A stretch of 6,656 bases of DNA. Source: Spongiibacteraceae bacterium (GTDB lineage: Bacteria > Pseudomonadota > Gammaproteobacteria > Pseudomonadales > PIVM01). Under the pieces are notes generated by a model, which did no database searches, was not told the DNA's origin, and saw only the letters and a list, made by a program, of their open reading frames with translations. The stretch spans positions 1 to 6,656 of the forward strand of contig JAUXDF010000186.1 of assembly GCA_030618505.1 (NCBI GenBank), given 5' to 3'. Both the position numbers and the translations under genes were made by a program. The stretch's first letter is position 1, and each line of letters starts with the position of its first letter. Positions 1 through 6,563 of this stretch are shown here, one piece after another.

Positions 1-115
1 GGGTTGGGGAGAGGGAAAAGTATGGCCGCAGGCCTTAAATTAACGGCTTCGCCGCACCCCTCATCCTAACCTTCTCCTTTATGCCCGCTTTTTGGGTGCC
101 AAGGAGAAGGGACTA
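1..115. repeat. Nested inverted-repeat intergenic element
   Basis: This stretch is built from inverted repeats and has no convincing coding frame. The clearest is a perfect 10-base pair, CCTTCTCCTT (70-79) with AAGGAGAAGG (101-110). Its loop holds a second short stem (GCCC at 83-86 with GGGT at 94-97, including one G-T pair). Outside it, GGGTTGGGGAGAGGG (1-15) is an imperfect inverted copy of CCCCTCATCCTAACC (57-71). Two small hairpins lie between: GGCC-GCA-GGCC (24-34) and CGGC-TTC-GCCG (44-54). No T-run follows on either strand, so this does not look like a plain intrinsic terminator. The CCCTCATCCTAACC...GGAGAAGG style is common in dispersed intergenic repeats of proteobacteria (general knowledge, not searched). 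The element may continue past the left edge. Confidence 0.55.
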
Positions 116-176
116 AAAGTCGTGATCCGGCTTAACTAAGTGCCATTCCACACTGAGCCGAAAAAAGCATTCGGGA

Positions 177-1175
177 TTACGGAGTGCTGATAGCGAGCAA
201 TTCTGGCCTGATATGCTTTAATCGCATAATCATTGCCAATGTGAAATCAACTTGCTTTGAGCCTATTGCTCGTTGCTCTGCATCATCGAGATCTATAGAG
301 CGTGCGACGTTGTAAATTAGCCAATTAACCCAATCTCCGAGAATGCAATGAAATGAAGCTTGAATTAAATCGCTATCAATCACACCACCGGCCCTTTGAT
401 AGGCTAATAATATCTTTTCATACAAACGATGATTAAAACGTGTTGCAATCCCGCTCCAGTCCAAAGCCTCCAGTACTATTTCATAGGTGGGATTCAGCCT
501 TCGAGCAGATTCCCAGTCTATGAGCAGAGGATTGCCCATTTTGTCCCAAAGCACATTTTTTTGGTCCAGGTCGCCATGACTAATCACGAGTTTTCTTCCA
601 AGCACCTGAATCGCGGTTTTGTGTGATTCAGCTATTTCGATGAAGGAGTGCATTTGTTCATTAAGGATTTTTGCACTCCGAATACCAGCTTCGACTGCGC
701 GGCGTACCATCTCAACAATTTTTTCATCGTCATGAATATCATAGTTTGGTTCTTTCAAACCAGGAATATCAATATTTGCTCGATGCATAGTTGCTAATAT
801 ATCGGCGATTTTTAATGCGTGTTTTTCAGAAATCTTAGCCGTATCCAAGGCAACGGCATCGCTCCATGGGTAAACCAAATAAGCGGTATTTTCAATAATT
901 TGCAGATAACCCGCCTGATTTTTAAAGGCAAAAATAGTAGCTATACCGCATTCAGAAAATGTTTCTGCAATGGCTTCCGTGACATTGTAATGGTCGGTAG
1001 TTTCTAAATTAGCTAAATCGGTATCTGCGGATAATTGCTTAACAGCGTAAGCGCCACGATCTGTTTCCAGCCGCCACATTGTATGATGAAAACCACCATA
1101 AACCCTGGAGGGTAATAGGCTCACAGTACCGAGACCAAGCTGGGCACACAAATATAGTATGTGGTCTGGGTTCAT
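177..1175 (-). CDS. APH/choline-kinase-family phosphotransferase
   Basis: Predicted soluble cytoplasmic small-molecule kinase of the aminoglycoside phosphotransferase (APH)/choline kinase fold, 332 residues. Numbering from the ATG at 1175: the N-lobe has an AVK lysine (about K46) and a likely pairing glutamate (about E67), followed by a hinge-like YLVYPWSDA segment. The C-lobe has the Brenner motif HGDLDQKN (200-207, catalytic D202 and N207) and the metal-binding IDWE (about 219-222). All key residues are present, so the enzyme looks active. Two in-frame TTG codons precede the ATG (1178, 1181). AGG at 1184-1186 region lies 5 bases before the outer TTG and 11 before the ATG, so the exact start is uncertain. 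The gene is separated from the upstream operon by a terminator and is probably its own unit. The phosphate acceptor cannot be told from sequence: homoserine, choline, sugars and other alcohols all occur in this fold, and antibiotic resistance is not indicated. Confidence 0.85.
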   Translation of the reverse strand: MNPDHILYLCAQLGLGTVSLLPSRVYGGFHHTMWRLETDRGAYAVKQLSADTDLANLETTDHYNVTEAIAETFSECGIATIFAFKNQAGYLQIIENTAYLVYPWSDAVALDTAKISEKHALKIADILATMHRANIDIPGLKEPNYDIHDDEKIVEMVRRAVEAGIRSAKILNEQMHSFIEIAESHKTAIQVLGRKLVISHGDLDQKNVLWDKMGNPLLIDWESARRLNPTYEIVLEALDWSGIATRFNHRLYEKILLAYQRAGGVIDSDLIQASFHCILGDWVNWLIYNVARSIDLDDAEQRAIGSKQVDFTLAMIMRLKHIRPELLAISTP

Positions 1176-1209
1176 CAACAATACAACCTATTTAGTATTT
1201 AAGTAAAGA

Positions 1210-1238
1210 AATATCGCGGAGCTTGCGCCGAGTAACAA
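1210..1238 (-). promoter_or_regulatory. Candidate sigma70-type promoter of the phosphotransferase gene
   Basis: On the minus strand, TTGTTA (1233-1238) and GATATT (1210-1215) are 17 bases apart, each matching four of six consensus positions of the -35 and -10 boxes. The site lies between the operon terminator and the phosphotransferase start and would give a leader of roughly 25-30 bases. The match is weak and found by eye. Confidence 0.3.
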
Positions 1239-1242
1239 TCCT

Positions 1243-1278
1243 AAAAAATCCGGTTAGCCAAAGGCAAATAAAACCGGA
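1243..1278 (-). terminator. Rho-independent terminator of the four-gene operon
   Basis: Read on the minus strand, TCCGGTT (1272-1278) pairs perfectly with AACCGGA (1249-1255). The loop contains a smaller GCC-TTT-GGC stem (1257-1265), and the outer stem is followed directly by six Ts (1243-1248). This is the classic stem plus U-tract. It is oriented to stop transcripts coming from the oxidoreductase operon, about 280 bases after the stop codon of its last gene, and it insulates the phosphotransferase gene. On the plus strand no T-run follows the stem, so it is likely one-directional. Confidence 0.65.
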
Positions 1279-1341
1279 ATTAAGCTCGCTTGCTTGCGGC
1301 CGAGCAGTTGATGTGATGGAAGTTTTTAACCAGCCAAAAAG

Positions 1342-1444
1342 TCATTTATAATCCAGCTTGTCCAAAGCAGGCCTGAAACTCGCGTCACCGAAATCCGCTA
1401 GAGCTGTATTTTTTCTGGCCCTATCAAGCATTTTCCAGAGTCAA
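1342..1444 (-). pseudogene. Probable remnant of a sulfotransferase-family N-terminus
   Basis: A 29-codon frame (ATG at 1431, TGA at 1342-1344) encodes a peptide containing RARKNTALADFGDASFRPAL. From memory, bacterial Sulfotransfer_3-type proteins often begin with an A-R-x-x-T-G-L-x-D-F-G-D-x-x-F-R-x-x-L pattern, and this matches closely. The frame stops right after the motif, with no P-loop-like PAPS-binding segment. Upstream, TTG-ACT-CTG-GAA (1433-1444) would join this frame if one A of the AAAA run at 1431-1434 were removed, giving a natural-looking start (M-T-L-E-M-L-D-R-A-R). I infer a truncated and frameshifted leftover of a gene once attached to the end of the operon. It could instead be a chance resemblance, since only about 20 residues carry the signal. 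Confidence 0.35.
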
Positions 1445-1554
1445 GATTCGGTAAACTAAGGCCAGAACCTCTTTGTCTAATTTCAGGATGGGCGCTAGAT
1501 AGGATGACACGAATTCTACACCCCGATAACGGACTACCAGATCAATAAAAATGA
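1445..1554 (-). other. Gene-free 3' region after the SDR gene
   Basis: No intact gene is supported here. One minus-strand frame (1424-1582) stays open for 52 codons, overlapping the end of the SDR gene in another frame and running into the sulfotransferase-like remnant, but it has no ATG, only an internal GTG at about 1510, and no clear ribosome binding site. I do not recognise its translation. It may be decayed coding sequence or chance. Confidence 0.3.
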
Positions 1555-2571
1555 TTAGATCGTAATACCCTTGGCAGACAGATTATCTACGGTGAGTTTG
1601 ATACCCTCTTCCAGTGTCACTTTAGGCTTCCAACCAAAGTCATCATAGGCTTTTGCAATGCTGTAATAATGGTGGGTAACCATATACTTAATTGAAAAAC
1701 GGGTCATGCCGCCCTCTTTAAAGCTACCACCCTTTAAGGTATCCCAGCCTTCAACAAGGGAGGCGACGGAATAGGCCAACCAGTATGGCACTTTGCCTGT
1801 GATAGCAGGCTGCCCCATTTTCATAATAAACTTTTCTACAAAATCAAAAAAAGCAATCGGCTCACCATTGGTAATAAAATAGGCCTGGCCTTCCAGCGGC
1901 GTATGCAAACCCAAATGACCTTCCGCAGCAACAACGGCATCAATCAAGTTAGATATATAAGTAAAATCCGATAATTTATCCCGGTTACCAACGGCACGCT
2001 TTAGTTGTCCGGCCCTGGCTTTTTCAAGAATGGCGGGAACAAAACGATTATCCTCAGGACCAAAGACCACATGGGGACGAATTGCACAGCATGCTGTATC
2101 GGCAGTACCACTGAATGCCAACACATCTTTCTCTGCCTGAATTTTTGAATCTGCGTAAGCCGCTTGAGAAACACTGGAATACGGTAAAGTTTCATCCCCG
2201 TTAGCAATATCTTCACCCTCATAAACTACAGATGCAGAGCTGATATAAACCAGCTTGGGGATTTTATGCGTGCGACAAGCTTCAATAATATTTAATGTCC
2301 CGCGATGATTGACCGCCCAAACAACATCCTGAAGACTGGCTTTGGTGTGAACAATAGAGGCGTTATGAATAACGGTATCCATGCCAGCACAGACATCAAT
2401 CACTTTTTGTTTGTCACGAATATCGATATCAATAAACGTGACATCATCTCGAAAAGGCTTACCACCGAAATCCAACACGGTGACATCAAAACCTGCGTCA
2501 CAAAAACCATCAACCAGGTTATGACCAATAAAACCGCAACCGCCTGTCACTAATATACGTTTTTTATTCAC
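1555..2571 (-). CDS. NAD-dependent 3-beta-hydroxysteroid dehydrogenase/epimerase-type SDR
   Basis: Extended short-chain dehydrogenase of 338 residues. The N-terminal Rossmann motif is VTGGCGFIG (8-16), with D34 at the end of beta-2 favouring NAD(H). The active site has SSAS (111-114) and YADSK (Y139, K143). RPHVVFGPED (165-174) and DFTYISN (202-208) are typical of the 3-beta-HSD group. A hydrophobic patch (about 261-272) and a C-terminal HHYYS..KA....GWKP element (300-316) resemble NSDHL/Erg26, the sterol-4-alpha-carboxylate 3-dehydrogenase (decarboxylating). By family it should oxidise a secondary alcohol, perhaps a 3-beta-hydroxyl, near the membrane surface. The start is GTG, sharing its G with the TAG stop of the hydroxylase gene. 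AAGGA (2581-2585) sits 9 bases upstream, inside that gene. Other possible roles are OleD-like beta-hydroxyacid reduction or sugar-nucleotide epimerisation, but the C-terminus argues for the steroid-type branch. Confidence 0.85.
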   Translation of the reverse strand: MNKKRILVTGGCGFIGHNLVDGFCDAGFDVTVLDFGGKPFRDDVTFIDIDIRDKQKVIDVCAGMDTVIHNASIVHTKASLQDVVWAVNHRGTLNIIEACRTHKIPKLVYISSASVVYEGEDIANGDETLPYSSVSQAAYADSKIQAEKDVLAFSGTADTACCAIRPHVVFGPEDNRFVPAILEKARAGQLKRAVGNRDKLSDFTYISNLIDAVVAAEGHLGLHTPLEGQAYFITNGEPIAFFDFVEKFIMKMGQPAITGKVPYWLAYSVASLVEGWDTLKGGSFKEGGMTRFSIKYMVTHHYYSIAKAYDDFGWKPKVTLEEGIKLTVDNLSAKGITI

Positions 2572-3269
2572 TATTTCGAGTCCTTCATACGCGCATCAGT
2601 ATCAAAATACTGGTCATAAAATGGGAATATTGATGAGAAATTTTTATTAAGCTGAGTACCATGATGAATATCATGACGCTCTGCCCAATAATTGGACAAG
2701 GTAAAAATACGGTGATTAAAGCGAACATTCGCATGAGTCAAAATATTTATCGATGATAATAAAAAGAAAGCAATCAAAAAGGAGGTTGCTGAGATAGGGC
2801 CTAACATGAAGTTTGAAAGTAAAAACAAACCAATACCAATAAAACCTTCGATGGGGTGAAGATAGACACTCTCAAACGCCGTTGGGTATCGAATATAATG
2901 ATGGACGCCGTGTACATATTTCATCAGTTTTGGATAATGCATGATACGGTGGGCAAAATAATACATGAAGTCATAGACCATCAATACTGCCAGCACTTCG
3001 CCAAAAATAGTCAACATGGAAACCTGGATGCTTTCGTCATATACCATGGCACCGCCACCAAAATAGAGGACGGAAAGTACAAAAGTGGCAGAAATAATTG
3101 AATTACCGATAACATTGATAATCTTGGATTTTAAGGTAATTCTGTTTGGCTTCGGCGTCCGCAACCGTGCTTCGGGCATCTTGACTAACGCTAGCCATTG
3201 CATCAAGGCCATTAATAAGCCCGTAAACACAAGAACAAGAGCGAAACCTGTTAACATATATGTACTCAT
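2571..3269 (-). CDS. Fatty acid hydroxylase/sterol desaturase superfamily membrane di-iron oxygenase
   Basis: Integral membrane di-iron enzyme of 232 residues that would use O2 to hydroxylate or desaturate a lipid substrate. Numbered from ATG 3269, the three histidine clusters are HRIMH (107-111), HGVHH (120-124) and HDIHH (199-203), with additional H138 (in YLHP), H179 and H186 placed as in this superfamily. Hydrophobic segments lie at about 5-27, 50-72, 84-103 and 142-177 (the last probably a re-entrant or double pass), with the histidines facing the cytoplasm. It is shorter than eukaryotic Erg25, but spacing and order match. ATG 3269 is chosen over GTG 3278 because the GTG lies inside the AGGTGA ribosome binding site. 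It is 38 bases after the ALDH gene and overlaps the SDR gene by one base, so it works with them. Electron donor and substrate are unknown. Confidence 0.88.
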   Translation of the reverse strand: MSTYMLTGFALVLVFTGLLMALMQWLALVKMPEARLRTPKPNRITLKSKIINVIGNSIISATFVLSVLYFGGGAMVYDESIQVSMLTIFGEVLAVLMVYDFMYYFAHRIMHYPKLMKYVHGVHHYIRYPTAFESVYLHPIEGFIGIGLFLLSNFMLGPISATSFLIAFFLLSSINILTHANVRFNHRIFTLSNYWAERHDIHHGTQLNKNFSSIFPFYDQYFDTDARMKDSK

Positions 3270-3274
3270 TTTTA

Positions 3275-3280
3275 TCACCT
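3275..3280 (-). promoter_or_regulatory. Ribosome binding site deciding the hydroxylase start
   Basis: AGGTGA on the minus strand is followed by a 5-base TAAAA spacer and then ATG (3269). A GTG at 3278 that would lengthen the protein by three residues falls within this site, so it cannot be served by it. Confidence 0.65.
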
Positions 3281-3307
3281 ATTACATTTTTAGCTTAGAA
3301 TAAAGGG

Positions 3308-4921
3308 TTACGATTTACTCAGTTTTGAAAGAACTGACAACTTAATAATTCGCAACAAACTTAAGGTTTTTTGCCCTATGCCTCGACCAAATAATAAACG
3401 CATTGAATTTTTACTGATCTCATAATCTCTTGATCCAACCGGAAATAATTCTGGCGGAATCTCCAATGCAAAGCGATCAGCCAAAACAGCTTTTGCATAG
3501 GTATATGCACGCAAACCATCACGACCATTCATTGTCCCGAAACCGGAATATTTAATTCCGCCAAAGGGCAAGTCCTGACTGACATAACACAGACCAAAAT
3601 CATTGATACACACTCCTCCAGCCTGAATTTGGCTGGCAATACGATCGCCACGCTTTCTGTCATGGGTAATAACCGATGCCTGCAAGCCCAGCTCACTATC
3701 ATTTGCCAGCGCTACTGCTTCAGCATCGTCCTTGACTTTAAAAATCAACATTACCGGACCAAAAACTTCTGTTTTAACAATGTCCATATCATCGCTCAAA
3801 TTAGCCAGAACAGTCGGGGGATAGAAATTTCCGGGGATTGTTGCATCGCGCTTGCCACCCACCAATACTTGTGCGCCTTTGGCAATCGCATCGTTAACCA
3901 GCTTCTCGACGATCTCTACCTGTATCGGTGAGGTTAAAGATCCGACATCAACATTGCCGCCGCGCTGGGGTACACCCTGGCGTAACCCGCCAGCAATTTC
4001 GACCAGGCGACTAACAAACGTATCGTAAATTCCTTCCATCACAATGATACGTTCCGAGGCGACACAGTTTTGCCCAAGATTAATAAACGTGCCGCCCAAC
4101 GCGGAGTGCACCGCCTTTTCCAAATGCGCATCATCACAAATAATCATCGGATCCTTACCACCCAACTCCATCACAACTGGCGTTAAATGTTCTGCCGCCG
4201 CTTGCATAATACGGCGACCATTTCCTACAGAGCCGATAAAAAGGATTTTGTCGACATAGGCACTAATAAGCGCTGCGCCCGTATCGCCATAACCGTTAAT
4301 AATCTGCACGGTATCTTTAGAGAAGCCCTCTTTTTCCAGCGCCTGATCAGTAATTATCTGGAATTTCTCACTGGAAAAAGCCACCTGTTCAGATGCCTTA
4401 ATCAGCACAGCATTGCCCGCCATTAACGGTGCTGTTAAGGAGCTGATAATATTTTGCAGGGGGTAATTCCAGGGTATTATGCAAGCCACTACGCCCAGGG
4501 GCCGGTATTCAATACGGGCTTTTTTATGCATTAAAATACCTGAGCCTACTTTCTCGGTTTTTAAATGCTTTTCTGCATTTTTGTTTAGCCATTTTATTTT
4601 GTTACAAATAGGCATCACCTCACCGAGCAAGGCGTTCTCATAGGTTTTACCGGCATCTTTAACAATCAGGCCACACAATTCATCGGCATTTTTTAGCACA
4701 TAATCAAGGATATGATTCAACACTGCGCGGCGCTGCTTAAAGGTGCTCTTCTCCCACGCCTTTTGTGCCTCACGTGCACGCTTGACGGCGCCTTTAACCT
4801 GCTCGGGAGTTAAGGCTGTTACATCACCTAAATGTTCGCCACTAGCAGCTGCAATACATTTAATACTGCCATTGCTGTCAGTATTATTGGAGGGTGCCAC
4901 ATTCTTTAATTGACTGTTCAT
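3308..4921 (-). CDS. NAD(P)-dependent aldehyde dehydrogenase with C-terminal extension
   Basis: Aldehyde dehydrogenase of 537 residues, oxidising an aldehyde to a carboxylate. The catalytic set is complete: N152 in PWNYP, K175 in IKASE, general base E252 in MELGGK, nucleophile C286 in GQNC, and E385 in TEVFGP. The cofactor loop reads GSVGNG (230-235), and PFGGIKYSGFG (452-462) is the usual late motif. The core ends near residue 480. Another 55 or so residues follow, proline-containing at first (EIPPELFPVGS) and then a basic amphipathic helix-like tail (about 505-537). A tail of this type is known in the yeast Msc7/plant ALDH22 branch, where it is thought to aid membrane association, and I infer the same here. 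The start ATG has AAAGG 9 bases upstream. The natural role is to take the aldehyde made by the GMC enzyme encoded just upstream. Confidence 0.9.
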   Translation of the reverse strand: MNSQLKNVAPSNNTDSNGSIKCIAAASGEHLGDVTALTPEQVKGAVKRAREAQKAWEKSTFKQRRAVLNHILDYVLKNADELCGLIVKDAGKTYENALLGEVMPICNKIKWLNKNAEKHLKTEKVGSGILMHKKARIEYRPLGVVACIIPWNYPLQNIISSLTAPLMAGNAVLIKASEQVAFSSEKFQIITDQALEKEGFSKDTVQIINGYGDTGAALISAYVDKILFIGSVGNGRRIMQAAAEHLTPVVMELGGKDPMIICDDAHLEKAVHSALGGTFINLGQNCVASERIIVMEGIYDTFVSRLVEIAGGLRQGVPQRGGNVDVGSLTSPIQVEIVEKLVNDAIAKGAQVLVGGKRDATIPGNFYPPTVLANLSDDMDIVKTEVFGPVMLIFKVKDDAEAVALANDSELGLQASVITHDRKRGDRIASQIQAGGVCINDFGLCYVSQDLPFGGIKYSGFGTMNGRDGLRAYTYAKAVLADRFALEIPPELFPVGSRDYEISKNSMRLLFGRGIGQKTLSLLRIIKLSVLSKLSKS

Positions 4922-4925
4922 TCAT

Positions 4926-4940
4926 CTATGCCTTTCATAG
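4926..4940 (-). promoter_or_regulatory. Small hairpin holding the ALDH ribosome binding site in its loop
   Basis: On the minus strand CTATG and CATAG form a perfect 5-base stem whose 5-base loop is AAAGG, the only plausible Shine-Dalgarno for the ALDH gene. The stem is A-T rich, so it would be weak and might present rather than hide the site. Confidence 0.35.
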
Positions 4941-4967
4941 GGGCTTTTCTTTAATACAAATAGTTCA

Positions 4968-6563
4968 CTAATGAGATTCATCTCGCAAGATAAAATCGAC
5001 CGCTCTGTGCGCAATCATCATGCTTGGCGCGTTTATCGCACTAACCGGCACCTCAGGAATAACCGAAGCATCTGCTATGCGCAAACCAGCAATTCCTTTT
5101 AAACGCAACTCAGTGTCTACAGGCGCATCCTCTCCCTCCCCCATTTTGCATGTGCCGCAAAAGTGGAAGGTGGTCATGGTGGCCTTTTTAATGAATTTTT
5201 TCAAAACCTCAGGGTTACTCGACTTCCCTCCGACTGAAACAGGTGTGCTACCCCAGGCCTTTAATTCGGCCTGTGCTGCCATGTTCTGAGCGACCTTAAT
5301 ACCCTTAATAATCGTTTGCATATCATTTTCAGATTGATAATAAGCACAATCAATCATTGCCTGATCACGTGCATTATTCGATTGTAAACGTACATGGCCA
5401 CGAGACTCTGGCTTGCCCAGTATCACCACGATGCCATACATTCTGTCGATGGTTTTATTCAGCGAGGGAAGAAGAAATGCCAGATCAATAAATGCTCTCA
5501 ATACTTTTCTAAGCGCTTTAATCGGATAGAGTTTTTTCGGTAAGGCCAGCACAGGCACCATACGATACATGGATTGTTTCAAGGTGATAGGGGCTGCGAA
5601 AAAAGCAAAGCAGGTATCAGGCTGATCTGCCTTGGGTAATGGCATGTCGGCATTAACACGATCAAAGGCATAGAGTTGCGGGTAACCAAAATCCAGTTTT
5701 TGTTTGCCCTTATAAAACAGACACACATTCGGGTGATCGTGCAGGTTATCACCAATATGCGCCTGCTCCAGCACCAGCGGAATGGAGAATTTATTCAGTT
5801 CATTAGCGGGGCCAATACCGGAGAGTAAAAGGAGCTTGGGTGTTTCTAAAGCACCGGCGCAAAGTACGACTTCTTTATTAGCTCCGATGCGCTGCTTTCT
5901 TCCGTTTTGTTCCAGCTCAACGGCCACCGCTCGCTGATTTTCAAAAATCACTCGATGCGTCAGACAATGATTGACGACCGTCAAATTCTCCAGAGTTTGA
6001 TTATGGATATAGGCCATGTACGAACTTGATCGCCTGTCTCCCTGATAGTTCATAGCGTTATGGCCGATACAGCCCTTCAGGTCACCATCAATAAGTCCAT
6101 CTTTGTGTGTAAAGCCGATTTTCACACTGGCATCAATCGCCGCTTGGGTAAACGTGGTTGCTTCGCGTGACTGAGGTTTTAGTTTTTCTTCGATAGATTC
6201 AAAGGCAGGTACGATATCCTGCCACTGCCAGCCGCTTGGCCAGGCTTCAAAGTCTGCCTTATCACCACGGGTATAAACCATACCATTGACTGAGCCACTG
6301 CCGCCCATGGTAGTGCCTGTACCTTGATAAACAACACGCCCGTCCATCGCGCTCTGCTTTTCAGAGAAACGATCTAGCATAACATTATCGTTTGCAAAGC
6401 AATATTTGAAACCATCGGCGCTCATGGTATCGGGATTTTCTTCGGCCGCTGGCCCTGCCTCTATTAATAACACGGTGGCGGACGTTTCCTCTGCCAGCCG
6501 CCCGGCAATAACACATCCACTTGAACCGGCACCAACCACAATATAATCATAAGACTGCAACAT
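4968..6563 (-). CDS. GMC-family FAD-dependent alcohol dehydrogenase/oxidase
   Basis: Glucose-methanol-choline oxidoreductase of 531 residues, a usual length for the bacterial choline/alcohol dehydrogenase-like branch. The FAD Rossmann motif is GAGSSG (11-16), with E35 binding the adenosine ribose. GMC signature 1 covers 81-100 (GTGTTMGGSGSVNG...) and signature 2 covers 237-251 (GALETP...SGIG). The catalytic pair is H467 in FHFCGTCKMG and N511 in SAINAPS. It should oxidise a primary or secondary alcohol to the carbonyl, passing electrons to a quinone or oxygen. A basic-hydrophobic stretch in the substrate domain (about 332-367, rich in L, K, R, F) could rest on the membrane, which would suit a lipid alcohol. 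It is the first complete gene of the operon. AGGT lies 8 bases before the ATG, and the gene ends in tandem stops TAG TGA. No signal peptide is seen, so it should be cytoplasmic. Confidence 0.9.
   Translation of the reverse strand: MLQSYDYIVVGAGSSGCVIAGRLAEETSATVLLIEAGPAAEENPDTMSADGFKYCFANDNVMLDRFSEKQSAMDGRVVYQGTGTTMGGSGSVNGMVYTRGDKADFEAWPSGWQWQDIVPAFESIEEKLKPQSREATTFTQAAIDASVKIGFTHKDGLIDGDLKGCIGHNAMNYQGDRRSSSYMAYIHNQTLENLTVVNHCLTHRVIFENQRAVAVELEQNGRKQRIGANKEVVLCAGALETPKLLLLSGIGPANELNKFSIPLVLEQAHIGDNLHDHPNVCLFYKGKQKLDFGYPQLYAFDRVNADMPLPKADQPDTCFAFFAAPITLKQSMYRMVPVLALPKKLYPIKALRKVLRAFIDLAFLLPSLNKTIDRMYGIVVILGKPESRGHVRLQSNNARDQAMIDCAYYQSENDMQTIIKGIKVAQNMAAQAELKAWGSTPVSVGGKSSNPEVLKKFIKKATMTTFHFCGTCKMGEGEDAPVDTELRLKGIAGLRIADASVIPEVPVSAINAPSMMIAHRAVDFILRDESH

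Noticed and set aside
158..174. CCGAA...TTCGG hairpin just after the phosphotransferase stop as its terminator
   Set aside because: The stem is only 5 bases and the Ts fall inside the loop rather than after the stem, so it does not fit an intrinsic terminator.
1413..1467. TTCTGGCC/GGCCAGAA 8-base inverted repeat
   Set aside because: The arms are perfect but the 39-base loop is long and no T-run or second structural element supports a function; likely chance.
1424..1582. 52-codon open frame after the SDR gene as a real small gene
   Set aside because: It lacks an ATG and a ribosome binding site and its translation is not recognised; kept only as part of the gene-free region note.
3270..3278. 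GTG at 3278 as the hydroxylase start
   Set aside because: It lies within the AGGTGA ribosome binding site that serves the ATG at 3269.
2305..4426. Plus-strand open frames of about 70-100 codons across the operon
   Set aside because: They lie antisense to strong enzyme genes, have no recognisable domains and are shadows of the minus-strand coding.
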